A stretch of 10,054 bases of DNA from Ktedonobacter sp. 13_1_20CM_4_53_11 (lineage in GTDB: Bacteria > Chloroflexota > Ktedonobacteria > Ktedonobacterales > Ktedonobacteraceae). Positions 1 to 6,382 of the stretch are shown here, piece by piece (positions within the stretch are counted from its first letter, which is position 1; each line of letters starts with the position of its first letter). The notes beneath the pieces are model-generated. The model worked only from the letters and a program-made list of their open reading frames with translations. It did no database searches and was not told the DNA's origin. The stretch covers positions 1-10,054 of the forward strand of contig MNIY01000153.1 in the NCBI GenBank assembly GCA_001919995.1. Direction: 5' to 3'. Position numbers and translations under genes: made by a program.

Positions 1-293
1 TATTATCTGTTGTACATAGCTGTACTCATGGGTTGAATGTGCTGGAGAGAATACATGCTGCTCTTACTCACTTACATCAAAGAGTAATCTACGTTAGCTC
101 AGACGACCACCATTTTTACGCATTGCGAAATGATACAAGTTCTATCCTCTGGAAATATAAGAAAAGTGATGTGTTTTTCTCCTCTCCAACAGTGAAGAAT
201 GGAGTGGCCTATCTAACTTCGTTTAATGCCCAGATGTTCCTATTCAGTGCGCAGTGGCGAGCCGGTGGCGACTCCTTCCTGTGGAAGGAGTGA
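1..293 (+). CDS. PQQ-like beta-propeller repeat protein, C-terminal fragment (possibly decayed)
   Basis: The reading frame is open from the window's left edge to a TGA at 291-293. An internal TTG at 33 could serve as a start, but no convincing ribosome binding site precedes it, so the gene more likely begins outside the window. Two propeller-blade signatures can be read: YVSSDDHHFYAL followed by SILWKY, then FSSPTVKNGVAYLTS. These match the family pattern in which a strand 'VYVGSxDGxLYAL', a 'LLWxY' turn and an 'SSPTVxNGVVY' strand repeat (BamB/PQQ-like WD40-type sheets). Such proteins are usually secreted or envelope-bound and are structural or ligand-binding. Only about 1.5 blades are visible. 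The residues before the first strand do not continue the repeat, and the tail after FLFSA is degenerate, so this may be a remnant. The stretch is visibly more AT-rich than arsC. No functional partner is evident. Confidence 0.45.
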   Translation, partial: LSVVHSCTHGLNVLERIHAALTHLHQRVIYVSSDDHHFYALRNDTSSILWKYKKSDVFFSSPTVKNGVAYLTSFNAQMFLFSAQWRAGGDSFLWKE

Positions 294-311
294 ATGAGAG
301 AATGCGGGCCC

Positions 312-340
312 TTGCTTTTTCTGCATTGTTTGACTATACT
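312..340 (+). promoter_or_regulatory. Candidate sigma70-type promoter of arsC
   Basis: TTGCTT at 312-317 (3 of 6 to TTGACA) and TATACT at 335-340 (5 of 6 to TATAAT) are separated by exactly 17 bp. Initiation would fall near 347, giving a leader of about 70 nt before the arsC start at 419. No obvious ArsR-type dyad was recognised beside it. This is a motif call only. Confidence 0.4.
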
Positions 341-418
341 TCAGCGACGGGTTTTAGAGGCAGGGGAGGGAGAGTAGAAACGCACAATATCGAGCCCGTG
401 CTCAAGAGGAGAATGACT

Positions 419-895
419 ATGGCAGACATGCCCGTTACACCAACAAATACAGCGCCAATGCGTGTGCTTTTCCTGTGCACCCATAATTCCTCGCGCTCAC
501 AGATGGCGGAAGGCCTCCTGCGGGCGCGTGGTGGAACGCGTTACCAGGTGTTCAGCGCGGGAACGCACCCGCGCGCGGTGCATCCCCTGGCGATCAAAGC
601 GATGGCGGAACTGGGCATCGATATCAGCGAAGAGGCCGGTCACAGGGCAAAGGGGATCGACGACTTTGCCGATGCGCCACCGATGGACCTGGTGGTCACG
701 GTCTGCGACGAGGCCGCCGAGGAGTGCCCCTACTTCCCGCGCGCCCGCAGGCAGGAGCACTGGGGTTTTCCTGACCCGAGCGCGGCCACTGGTTCTGAAG
801 AAGAGCGCCTGGCTATCTTCCGGCGGGTGCGCGATGCCATTGCCGCACGCATCGAGGCGTTCCTGCAACAGGATCAAGAACGGGCAGCGACATGA
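419..895 (+). CDS. arsC: Arsenate reductase, thioredoxin-coupled (LMW phosphatase fold)
   Basis: This cytoplasmic enzyme reduces arsenate to arsenite for export, using three cysteines and thioredoxin for turnover. The 158-residue protein has the P-loop C-X5-R at C20-R26 (CTHNSSR), followed by SQMAEG. The resolving pair is C96 and C103, seven residues apart, as in the Staphylococcus plasmid-type ArsC. The signature HWGFPDP lies at 114-120. The arrangement and length fit the arsenate reductase branch rather than a plain tyrosine phosphatase, because all three redox cysteines are present. The frame is open upstream to 254, but ATG 419 is preferred: AGAGGAG at 405-411 lies 7 nt before it, whereas ATG 413 would sit only 1 nt from that site. 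Residues encoded upstream show no family similarity. No arsR or arsenite permease gene is visible beside it, so it seems to be a solitary ars gene, facing the TPR gene tail to tail. Confidence 0.9.
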   Translation: MADMPVTPTNTAPMRVLFLCTHNSSRSQMAEGLLRARGGTRYQVFSAGTHPRAVHPLAIKAMAELGIDISEEAGHRAKGIDDFADAPPMDLVVTVCDEAAEECPYFPRARRQEHWGFPDPSAATGSEEERLAIFRRVRDAIAARIEAFLQQDQERAAT

Positions 896-914
896 GCACG
901 AAGCCTCTTCTCCC

Positions 915-3900
915 TTACCTTCCTGTTCGCAATTCTTGTAGCGTTGTCAGTCTTTCTCTGGCGAGGGGGTTATCTGGGTTGACTTTGGCCAGGTTGCGGT
1001 AGACGCGGCTGGCCTGCTCGTACTCGCCCACGGATTGATAGGTCTGGCCGAGCAGATCATAGGCCTCGTAGTTGTTGCGGTCGATGGTAATCAACTGCTG
1101 GAGCGCGGCCACGGCTTCCTTGACTTGTTTTGTATCAAAGTAGTGGCGTGCGATCACGATCTGGTACTGGACAGCCTCTTCGGAGAGACCTTGCTGGATA
1201 CAGTAGCCAACGATTTCGCGCAAGAGCTCCAACGAGTCAGGTATGAGTTCGACGGCCCGGCGTAGATTATCCAGGGCTTCCTCTGGTTCGCCCATCGCGG
1301 CATAGATGTTGCCAATGCGCTGCAAGATCGCTCCCTCGAGGTCAGACTGACCGCGGCGCTGGTAGATGTCGGCAAGCAGGCGCAGTTCCGCGATGGCCTC
1401 ATCCAATAGGCCGCGGTTCAGATAGATCTCCGCAAGATCTTTGTGCGGTCGAGGATCCTGAGGAGCCATGCGTATCATCTCATTTAAGACACTGAGAGCG
1501 TTCTCGGTCTGGCGTTTGCTGCGGTAGTGGTGCACCAGGTCAACGTATTCCTGCAGCGCGCTTTCGATATCGCCCTGGCGCGCGGAAATCTCAGCGAGCG
1601 CGGAGGAAACCTCGTCCTGGTGGGTGGTGGACTGCTTGACCTGGCGCAAGATGGCCTGCATCTGCTCCTCTCTGCCCATGCGCCCGTAGGCTTTGGCGAG
1701 CAGCATGGAGATCTCTACCTCGGGAGCCTGGTGCTCTTCGCCTTCTTCGCGCGGGCGCGCGGCCCAGTTGCTGGGATCTATCGATCCTGTCGCATTGCGT
1801 CGCACCGTCTGGAGGGCCTGCTCAAGCTGCTGGATAGCATCATCGGGCTTGCCCTGGCTCAACAAGCATTGAGCGGTGCTGACGCGTGCCAGCACATCGA
1901 CCGCGCTATCACGCATGGCCAGCTGGTAGGCATCGATGGCTTTGTCAAATTGACCGGCCTGCTGGTGGATCTGTCCAAGGGCGAAGCGGACATCAGCATT
2001 GTTGGGATACGCCTCTGCCGCCTGGTTATACTCGCGGACAACCGCTTCGTATTTTCGCTGACCCTCGCCGCGCAGGTGCCAGCGAATGCGGGAGAGTCCC
2101 TCGAGCGTGGTGGCGCGCGCGGCTCCTACCGTAGTAATCTTGGCGATATGCAAACGTACCAGGGCTGTGATATTGCGCGGGTCCACTTGCAGCACTCGTT
2201 GGTACTCCGCCACAGCCTGCTGACTTCGTCCCAACTTCTGCAGGGCAAGGGCATAGTTCAGGCGCGTGGGTACGCTGGTAGAGCTCTCTTGCAGGGCCTG
2301 CTCAAGTTCGGTCAGGGCGCGATCCATGTAGCCTAGACGCAGGTATGATTCAGCCGCCAGCGTCCGTTCGCGCAGCAGGTCTTCTTTGTTTCCCTGCGAC
2401 GAGAGCAGATTGATCAGGCGCATACGATAGGTGAGGTTATTTGGTTCCAGTTGCAGGATGCGACGATAGGTAGCAATAGCGTCGTCGAGGCGGCCATTGA
2501 CGACATAGGTATCGACAAGAATGGCATACTTGGTAATGGCCTGTTCGACTTTTCCCTGGCGCACGTAGATCTCGCACAGCACCTGGTGAACATCCAGGTA
2601 CTGTGGCGCAATATCGATCACATGCAGGCATTCCTCGGTAGCCGGGGTGAGCAAGCCATGATTAATATAACTCTGGATATCCTGCATGGATTGTACTACC
2701 TGCAAGCGGATGTGTTCAGGTAGAGAAGCAGTACTGGCCAAAACCGCTTCCGCGACCTGTTTTAAGGCTTCGTCTTTGTTACTGGCACCAGCCATCTGGG
2801 TCAGCAAATCTACAGCGCCATTGCCTTCCCTGGCAGGTGGCGCCGGGAGTTGTGGATCCTCCGGCGGGATGATACGGGTCGCGTTGCCAGGTTTTGCATC
2901 TCCCGTTAGCCATGAAGACGAGTCCTGGTCGGCAGGGTTCACGACTCTGGTCTCCGTTGAGGAGATTGATTCGCCTATTGGCCCGGATGGAATGCGCTGC
3001 TCAGTCGTAGGTTGCTCGTCGATCGGGGGCTGTTGTGGTGCAGGCGCGGGGTTCGCGGCTGGTTTATTGATGACCTGCGTTTTATCGGCATCACTCAAGA
3101 TACCGGTCAGCCAATCCGGCAATTCTCCGCCTGCGTTGTTGTTCGTCACTCCAGGTATCGATACCTGCGATGACGCCGGCAACTGTGCCGAAGCGGGTGG
3201 TGGCGCGTTGTGCGGCATATTCCCGGCGCTAAAGGTCATCGTTGCGGCATCTTGCAGGGGCTGTTGCTGCGCTGGAGGCGTAGCAGGCCGCTCCGGGGCA
3301 GACCCATTCATGAGCTGTTGCATCATGAACTCGACCTGGGCGACCTTGTCATTCCAGCCGCGGCTGCGCAGGAAACCCAGCAGGGCATTGTAGACCGTCA
3401 AGGCCTGCTCCTGCTCCCCTAAGGCACGGTGAGCATCCGCCGCTTCCTGGCAGAGCTGAACCAGCTGGTCAGACTCTTCAACGGTCAGGGCGTCGAGGTT
3501 CACGCGGTCAACGGCCTCATCAAAATGGACCGTCGCTGTGCGCAGGTCTCCGCGCGCGCGATAGCACTGTCCCAATGCATAGTAACAAGAAAGTGCGTAA
3601 TCGGGGTCATTGAGCAGTAGCTGGAATTGACTGATAGCCTCATCCCAGCGCTGCTGCTCTTGATACAGCCAGCCTAAAAAGTATCGCGCGTCTGGCCGAT
3701 CAAAGCCACTCTCCAGGATCTGTTCACAGAGGTCGATAGCATCATTAAAACGACCCTGGGTCTGAAAGGTTTGAGCCTGTTTCAACACACCGGTGACCTG
3801 GCTAGCAGTAATGCGCCTGCGTGGAGATGATTCCATGCCGCCAGCCATACCCGCATTGGCATAAGATGGCCCAGGATTACCCACACCGTTAAAATTGGCC

Positions 3901-4670
3901 GCGCTACCCATATTACCCATGTTGCCTGTATTCCCTCCGCTAAAGTTGCCCGTTGCGGCCGTCTCGGCCATCGGACTACCTGAAAATGCTAAAGAGCCTG
4001 ATGGCGCGCCAGCCATCGTACCCGTTACCGATGAAAACGTTGCCCCTGCTGCTGCCGAGTGAGGGCCTGAATGTTGCTGCTTATGCCCATTCATCGACGA
4101 GAGCAGCTGCTTTGCCTGTTTATTTGAAGCGTCCGCGCGCAGGACTTCTTCGCACTGTGCGCGAGCCGCTGTAACGTCATTGCGTTGAAGGTATCCTTGA
4201 GCGGCAGCCAGGCGCTCCTGGATCATAAAGGCGATATCTTTTTTCCCGTAGTAGTAGGCTGCGAGACGCTCATGTGGCTCGGGGTCGCCAGGAGACAACT
4301 GAACAGCCTTTTGCCAGGCCGCTTCGGCTCGAGCACCTTGACCGGCCTGCGAGTATAGATCCGCCAGGTGGAGATACGCGAGGTATGCATCGTCGCGCCG
4401 GTTAAGAATGCCATAGAGCTCAGCTGTCTTGCTCAAAGCGATAATGTTGCTATGATCACGCTTCAGCGTATATTCATATTCGTCGAGAGCTTTCTGCCAC
4501 TGCTTGGTCTGCATGTAGCAGAAACCTAGTCCGCCACGGGCCATCGCGTCATCTGGGAACTCTACTAGTGCTCGTTGGTACTCCTTTGCGGCCTCCGCCC
4601 ACTGACTATCCCAACGGTATCGGTCTGCTGCGTTCATCGCCGTACTGAAGGCTTGTCTGTTCCCAGGCAT
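915..4670 (-). CDS. Large tetratricopeptide-repeat (TPR) scaffold protein
   Basis: This 1251-residue protein has no signal peptide or membrane segment, so it is probably a cytoplasmic protein-interaction scaffold. Three TPR blocks are visible: about 10-190 (for example residues 41-74, with the W/LG/Y/A/P spacing), about 290-455, and about 640-1250, which is nearly continuous and ends with a clear repeat near 1200-1235. Two linkers separate them: about 197-285, rich in Gly, Asn, Ser, Met and Ala, and about 456-620, rich in Pro, Gln and Ala. The second linker carries repeated WLTG and T-[QR]-[VI]-[IV] motifs (see findings). The ATG at 4668-4670 has only a weak upstream GAGAAAG. An internal Met12 is the alternative start but has no better site. 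The stop lies 19 bp from the convergent arsC stop. yajQ lies upstream on the same strand across a 172-bp gap, so co-transcription is uncertain. The TPR call is firm; the cellular role is unknown. Confidence 0.9.
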   Translation of the reverse strand: MPGNRQAFSTAMNAADRYRWDSQWAEAAKEYQRALVEFPDDAMARGGLGFCYMQTKQWQKALDEYEYTLKRDHSNIIALSKTAELYGILNRRDDAYLAYLHLADLYSQAGQGARAEAAWQKAVQLSPGDPEPHERLAAYYYGKKDIAFMIQERLAAAQGYLQRNDVTAARAQCEEVLRADASNKQAKQLLSSMNGHKQQHSGPHSAAAGATFSSVTGTMAGAPSGSLAFSGSPMAETAATGNFSGGNTGNMGNMGSAANFNGVGNPGPSYANAGMAGGMESSPRRRITASQVTGVLKQAQTFQTQGRFNDAIDLCEQILESGFDRPDARYFLGWLYQEQQRWDEAISQFQLLLNDPDYALSCYYALGQCYRARGDLRTATVHFDEAVDRVNLDALTVEESDQLVQLCQEAADAHRALGEQEQALTVYNALLGFLRSRGWNDKVAQVEFMMQQLMNGSAPERPATPPAQQQPLQDAATMTFSAGNMPHNAPPPASAQLPASSQVSIPGVTNNNAGGELPDWLTGILSDADKTQVINKPAANPAPAPQQPPIDEQPTTEQRIPSGPIGESISSTETRVVNPADQDSSSWLTGDAKPGNATRIIPPEDPQLPAPPAREGNGAVDLLTQMAGASNKDEALKQVAEAVLASTASLPEHIRLQVVQSMQDIQSYINHGLLTPATEECLHVIDIAPQYLDVHQVLCEIYVRQGKVEQAITKYAILVDTYVVNGRLDDAIATYRRILQLEPNNLTYRMRLINLLSSQGNKEDLLRERTLAAESYLRLGYMDRALTELEQALQESSTSVPTRLNYALALQKLGRSQQAVAEYQRVLQVDPRNITALVRLHIAKITTVGAARATTLEGLSRIRWHLRGEGQRKYEAVVREYNQAAEAYPNNADVRFALGQIHQQAGQFDKAIDAYQLAMRDSAVDVLARVSTAQCLLSQGKPDDAIQQLEQALQTVRRNATGSIDPSNWAARPREEGEEHQAPEVEISMLLAKAYGRMGREEQMQAILRQVKQSTTHQDEVSSALAEISARQGDIESALQEYVDLVHHYRSKRQTENALSVLNEMIRMAPQDPRPHKDLAEIYLNRGLLDEAIAELRLLADIYQRRGQSDLEGAILQRIGNIYAAMGEPEEALDNLRRAVELIPDSLELLREIVGYCIQQGLSEEAVQYQIVIARHYFDTKQVKEAVAALQQLITIDRNNYEAYDLLGQTYQSVGEYEQASRVYRNLAKVNPDNPLARERLTTLQELRTGR

Positions 4671-4729
4671 TAAAGGTTCGCTTTCTCACATGATATTACA
4701 AAAGAGAGGCACGACCTATCGCACCGCCC

Positions 4730-4753
4730 AAACTCAACTGTAAACTCAACTGT
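4730..4753. repeat. Perfect 12-bp tandem direct repeat upstream of the TPR gene
   Basis: AAACTCAACTGT occurs twice back to back (4730-4741 and 4742-4753). On the coding strand of the TPR gene it reads ACAGTTGAGTTT twice, ending about 60 bp before the start codon. A period near one helical turn would suit a dimeric regulator binding direct repeats. Whether a protein binds here is inference. Confidence 0.75.
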
Positions 4754-4800
4754 CTAGTTAAATCTAGGTTACTACAAAACTTGTTTTACGCCTCTTTTTT

Positions 4801-4814
4801 GGTACTAAAGTACC
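4801..4814. repeat. Short perfect inverted repeat (6-bp arms, 2-nt centre)
   Basis: GGTACT and AGTACC flank a central AA. Downstream of yajQ (minus-strand reading) the hairpin is followed by A residues rather than T residues, so it is not a convincing yajQ terminator. On the plus strand it is followed by TTTTG, but no plus-strand gene ends here. The function is unknown. Confidence 0.4.
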
Positions 4815-4842
4815 TTTTGTCCGGTGAGGGCAATTTGAGGTA

Positions 4843-5337
4843 TTACCCGCGGTAATTGATGAATTGTAAGGCTACCGGGTAATCTTTTTGCTTGAGCAGG
4901 GCGATTACACCTTGCAACTCGTCGCGGCTTTTGGCCGTCACTCGCACGGCATCTCCCTGGACTTGTGGACGCACTTTGGGGTTGTTGTCACGGATGTACT
5001 TGCTTATCTCTTTGGCGAGTTCCTGTGAAATCCCCTGTTGCAATTCAATGACCTGGCGTACTCTGCCACCAGCCGCGTTCTCCTCTTTTCCCGGTTTGAA
5101 AATCTTTAAGGAGAGGTTGCGACGAATCGCTTTCGATTCAAGGATATCCCGTACATTTTTGAGCGTGAGTGAACTATCGGTGAGGATAGTGATGCTCGTT
5201 TTACTGAGCGTTATCTCGGTTTTTGTATCTTTCAAATCGTAACGAGTATGGACCTCTCGTCGTGTCTGGTCAATGGCGTTGACCAGTTCCTGCTCGTCGA
5301 ATTGTGAAACTATATCAAATGAACTATCTCCAGCCAT
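4843..5337 (-). CDS. yajQ: YajQ family nucleotide-binding protein (UPF0234)
   Basis: The 164-residue protein matches the usual YajQ length of about 163. It begins with the family hallmark [10 protein letters not shown], continues with [10 protein letters not shown] and RYDLKD, has [16 protein letters not shown] in the C-terminal half, and ends with ALQFINYRG, comparable to the QFKNFRD end of the E. coli protein. Family members have two ferredoxin-like domains and bind nucleotides or RNA; in Xanthomonas a homologue is a cyclic-di-GMP effector. That role cannot be assumed here. The frame is open upstream to 5520, but ATG 5335-5337 is chosen because homology starts there and AGAGAGG (5344-5350 on the plus strand, read in reverse) lies 6 nt before it. 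It is divergent from folD across a 204-bp region containing candidate promoters for both genes. Confidence 0.92.
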   Translation of the reverse strand: MAGDSSFDIVSQFDEQELVNAIDQTRREVHTRYDLKDTKTEITLSKTSITILTDSSLTLKNVRDILESKAIRRNLSLKIFKPGKEENAAGGRVRQVIELQQGISQELAKEISKYIRDNNPKVRPQVQGDAVRVTAKSRDELQGVIALLKQKDYPVALQFINYRG

Positions 5338-5475
5338 GGTATTCCTCTCTTTGACGTGTAACTGGTACAGAATGGCTACCAGGAGATATTTCCTCTCCCA
5401 TGTCCTCGACCGACCGATAGTATACTCTACCTGTGTGTCTATTGGGCATTGTAGCGCATTTTTTCGGTATTTGCT

Positions 5476-5504
5476 ATTATACCCCCCAAGTCTCTCACTG
5501 TGAT
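5476..5504 (-). promoter_or_regulatory. Candidate yajQ promoter
   Basis: Read on the minus strand, ATCACA (5504-5499, 4 of 6 to TTGACA) is followed by a 17-bp spacer and a perfect TATAAT (5481-5476). Initiation would be near 5469, leaving a leader of about 130 nt. A second weaker -10-like TACAAT lies at 5453-5448. This is a motif call only. Confidence 0.45.
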
Positions 5505-5509
5505 ATGAT
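5501..5509 (+). promoter_or_regulatory. Candidate extended -10 promoter of folD
   Basis: TGATATGAT is an extended -10 (TG, one base, then TATGAT, 5 of 6). No recognisable -35 lies at 17 bp, which fits the known tolerance of extended -10 promoters. Initiation near 5516 would give a leader of about 25 nt, just containing the GGAAGAG site before ATG 5542. Confidence 0.4.
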
Positions 5510-5541
5510 AAAAACTGCATATATGGAGACTGGAAGAGAAC

Positions 5542-6381
5542 ATGTCAGCAACGATTTATGATAGCAAGCCGTTGGCCGCTCGCATGGCAGAAGAACTGCG
5601 CGCAGAGGCTGCCCAATTTCGCAAACGACATCACAGGCCGGCGCGCGTGGCGCAACTGGTGGCCGGGCATGATACCGCGGCGGAGGTCTATAGCAGGCAG
5701 CTGGTACGATCGTGCCGGGCCATCGGATTGGGCTGCGCTACACTGGCCTACCCTTTTGAAATCGAAGAAGAGGAGTTGCGAGCAGAAGTGGCCGCTCTCA
5801 ATGACGACGCCAATACCGATGGCGTCGTCCTCCTGTTGCCGCTGCCAGCACATATTCGACAACGCATAGTAACTGATGACCTGCGTCCAGAAAAGGACGT
5901 TGACGGCCTTGGCTCGCGCAATGCCGGAAACCTGCTGCTCGGCTTTCCCAGCTTCATTCCCTCCACTGCTGATGCCATGCTCGCCGTCTTGCGCGATGCT
6001 GATCTCTCGGTCGCCGGTAGCAATGCTGTTGTTGTGGGACGCAGCAATATTGGTGGCAAGCCCGTTGCACTTGTCTTGCTGCGCCAGGATGCTACAATAA
6101 CCATCTGCCACTCGTATACGCAGGACCTCGCCAGTATTACCAGGAGCGCCGATATCCTCGTGGTGAGTACGGGACGGCCGGGCAGTATCACTGCTGATAT
6201 GGTGAAGCCGGGCGCAATCGTACTGGATGCGGGTATCAATACCGTCAATGGAAAAGTTGTCGGTGATATCGACTTTGCTGGCGTGAAAGAGGTGGCTTCT
6301 TTTCTCACTCCAGTGCCCGGTGGTTTGGGCCCGCTCACCCATTTGATGTTGATCCGCCATACATTGCTTGGCCCGCAATAG
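5542..6381 (+). CDS. folD: FolD-like methylene-THF dehydrogenase/cyclohydrolase homologue with altered active site
   Basis: FolD interconverts 5,10-methylene- and 10-formyl-tetrahydrofolate with NADP(H). The 279-residue length is normal and both domains are present: the N-terminal catalytic domain (about 1-135) and the Rossmann domain (about 140-265) with [12 protein letters not shown] at 163-174, CHSYT near 190, GDIDF, and [10 protein letters not shown] at 257-266. DVDG (119-122) keeps the folate-binding Asp121. However, the YxxxK catalytic motif is Y50-S-R-Q-L54, so leucine replaces the general catalytic lysine (E. coli Lys56). In the QLPLP motif the Gln is also leucine (L98, reading LLPLP). 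The usual PCTP segment reads IPST (139-142). Cyclohydrolase activity is therefore doubtful, while dehydrogenase activity or another folate-linked reaction is possible. The ATG at 5542 has GGAAGAG upstream. The stop is 1 bp from the convergent gene's stop. Family assignment is firm; function is uncertain. Confidence 0.85.
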   Translation: MSATIYDSKPLAARMAEELRAEAAQFRKRHHRPARVAQLVAGHDTAAEVYSRQLVRSCRAIGLGCATLAYPFEIEEEELRAEVAALNDDANTDGVVLLLPLPAHIRQRIVTDDLRPEKDVDGLGSRNAGNLLLGFPSFIPSTADAMLAVLRDADLSVAGSNAVVVGRSNIGGKPVALVLLRQDATITICHSYTQDLASITRSADILVVSTGRPGSITADMVKPGAIVLDAGINTVNGKVVGDIDFAGVKEVASFLTPVPGGLGPLTHLMLIRHTLLGPQ

Positions 6382-6382
6382 A

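Larger units (their letters stand above)
4671..4842. other. AT-rich spacer between yajQ and the TPR gene
   Basis: No gene is visible here. The spacer contains a perfect 12-bp tandem repeat (4730-4753), the short palindrome AAAACTTGTTTT (4776-4787) and the hairpin-like GGTACTAAAGTACC (4801-4814). The 5' region of the TPR transcript must start here or further upstream, but no clean -35/-10 pair at normal spacing was found on the minus strand. No strong GC-rich, U-tailed terminator for yajQ is seen either. Confidence 0.5.
5338..5541. other. Divergent intergenic region between yajQ and folD
   Basis: There is no credible coding sequence here: the upstream extension of the yajQ frame shows no family similarity. 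The region contains the yajQ ribosome binding site, a perfect minus-strand TATAAT (5476-5481), a plus-strand extended -10 (5501-5509) and the folD ribosome binding site GGAAGAG at 5532-5538. Confidence 0.6.

Noticed and set aside
254..418. N-terminal extension of arsC to 254
   Set aside because: The encoded residues show no similarity to arsenate reductases, the region contains the candidate promoter, and a ribosome binding site supports ATG 419.
892..1002. Short frame starting with ATGAGCACGAAG overlapping the arsC stop (ATGA), resembling a translationally coupled next gene
   Set aside because: It stops after 36 residues, has no family similarity after the first few residues, and lies mostly antisense to the real C-terminus of the TPR protein.
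1527..2336. 269-codon plus-strand frame inside the TPR gene, and a 235-codon one at 2686-3393
   Set aside because: Both are antisense to unambiguous TPR-protein sequence and show no protein family features.
4842..4856. Palindrome ATTACCCGCGGTAAT over the yajQ stop codon as a terminator
   Set aside because: Its arms are only 6 bp, it lies within the conserved C-terminal codons, and no T-run follows in the direction of transcription.
5338..5520. N-terminal extension of yajQ to 5520
   Set aside because: YajQ homology and a good ribosome binding site place the start at 5337; the upstream part overlaps candidate promoters.
5545..6378. Almost full-length open frame antisense to folD (277 codons)
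   Set aside because: It mirrors the folD codon pattern, has no recognisable motifs and no ribosome binding site; the plus-strand frame has clear FolD homology.
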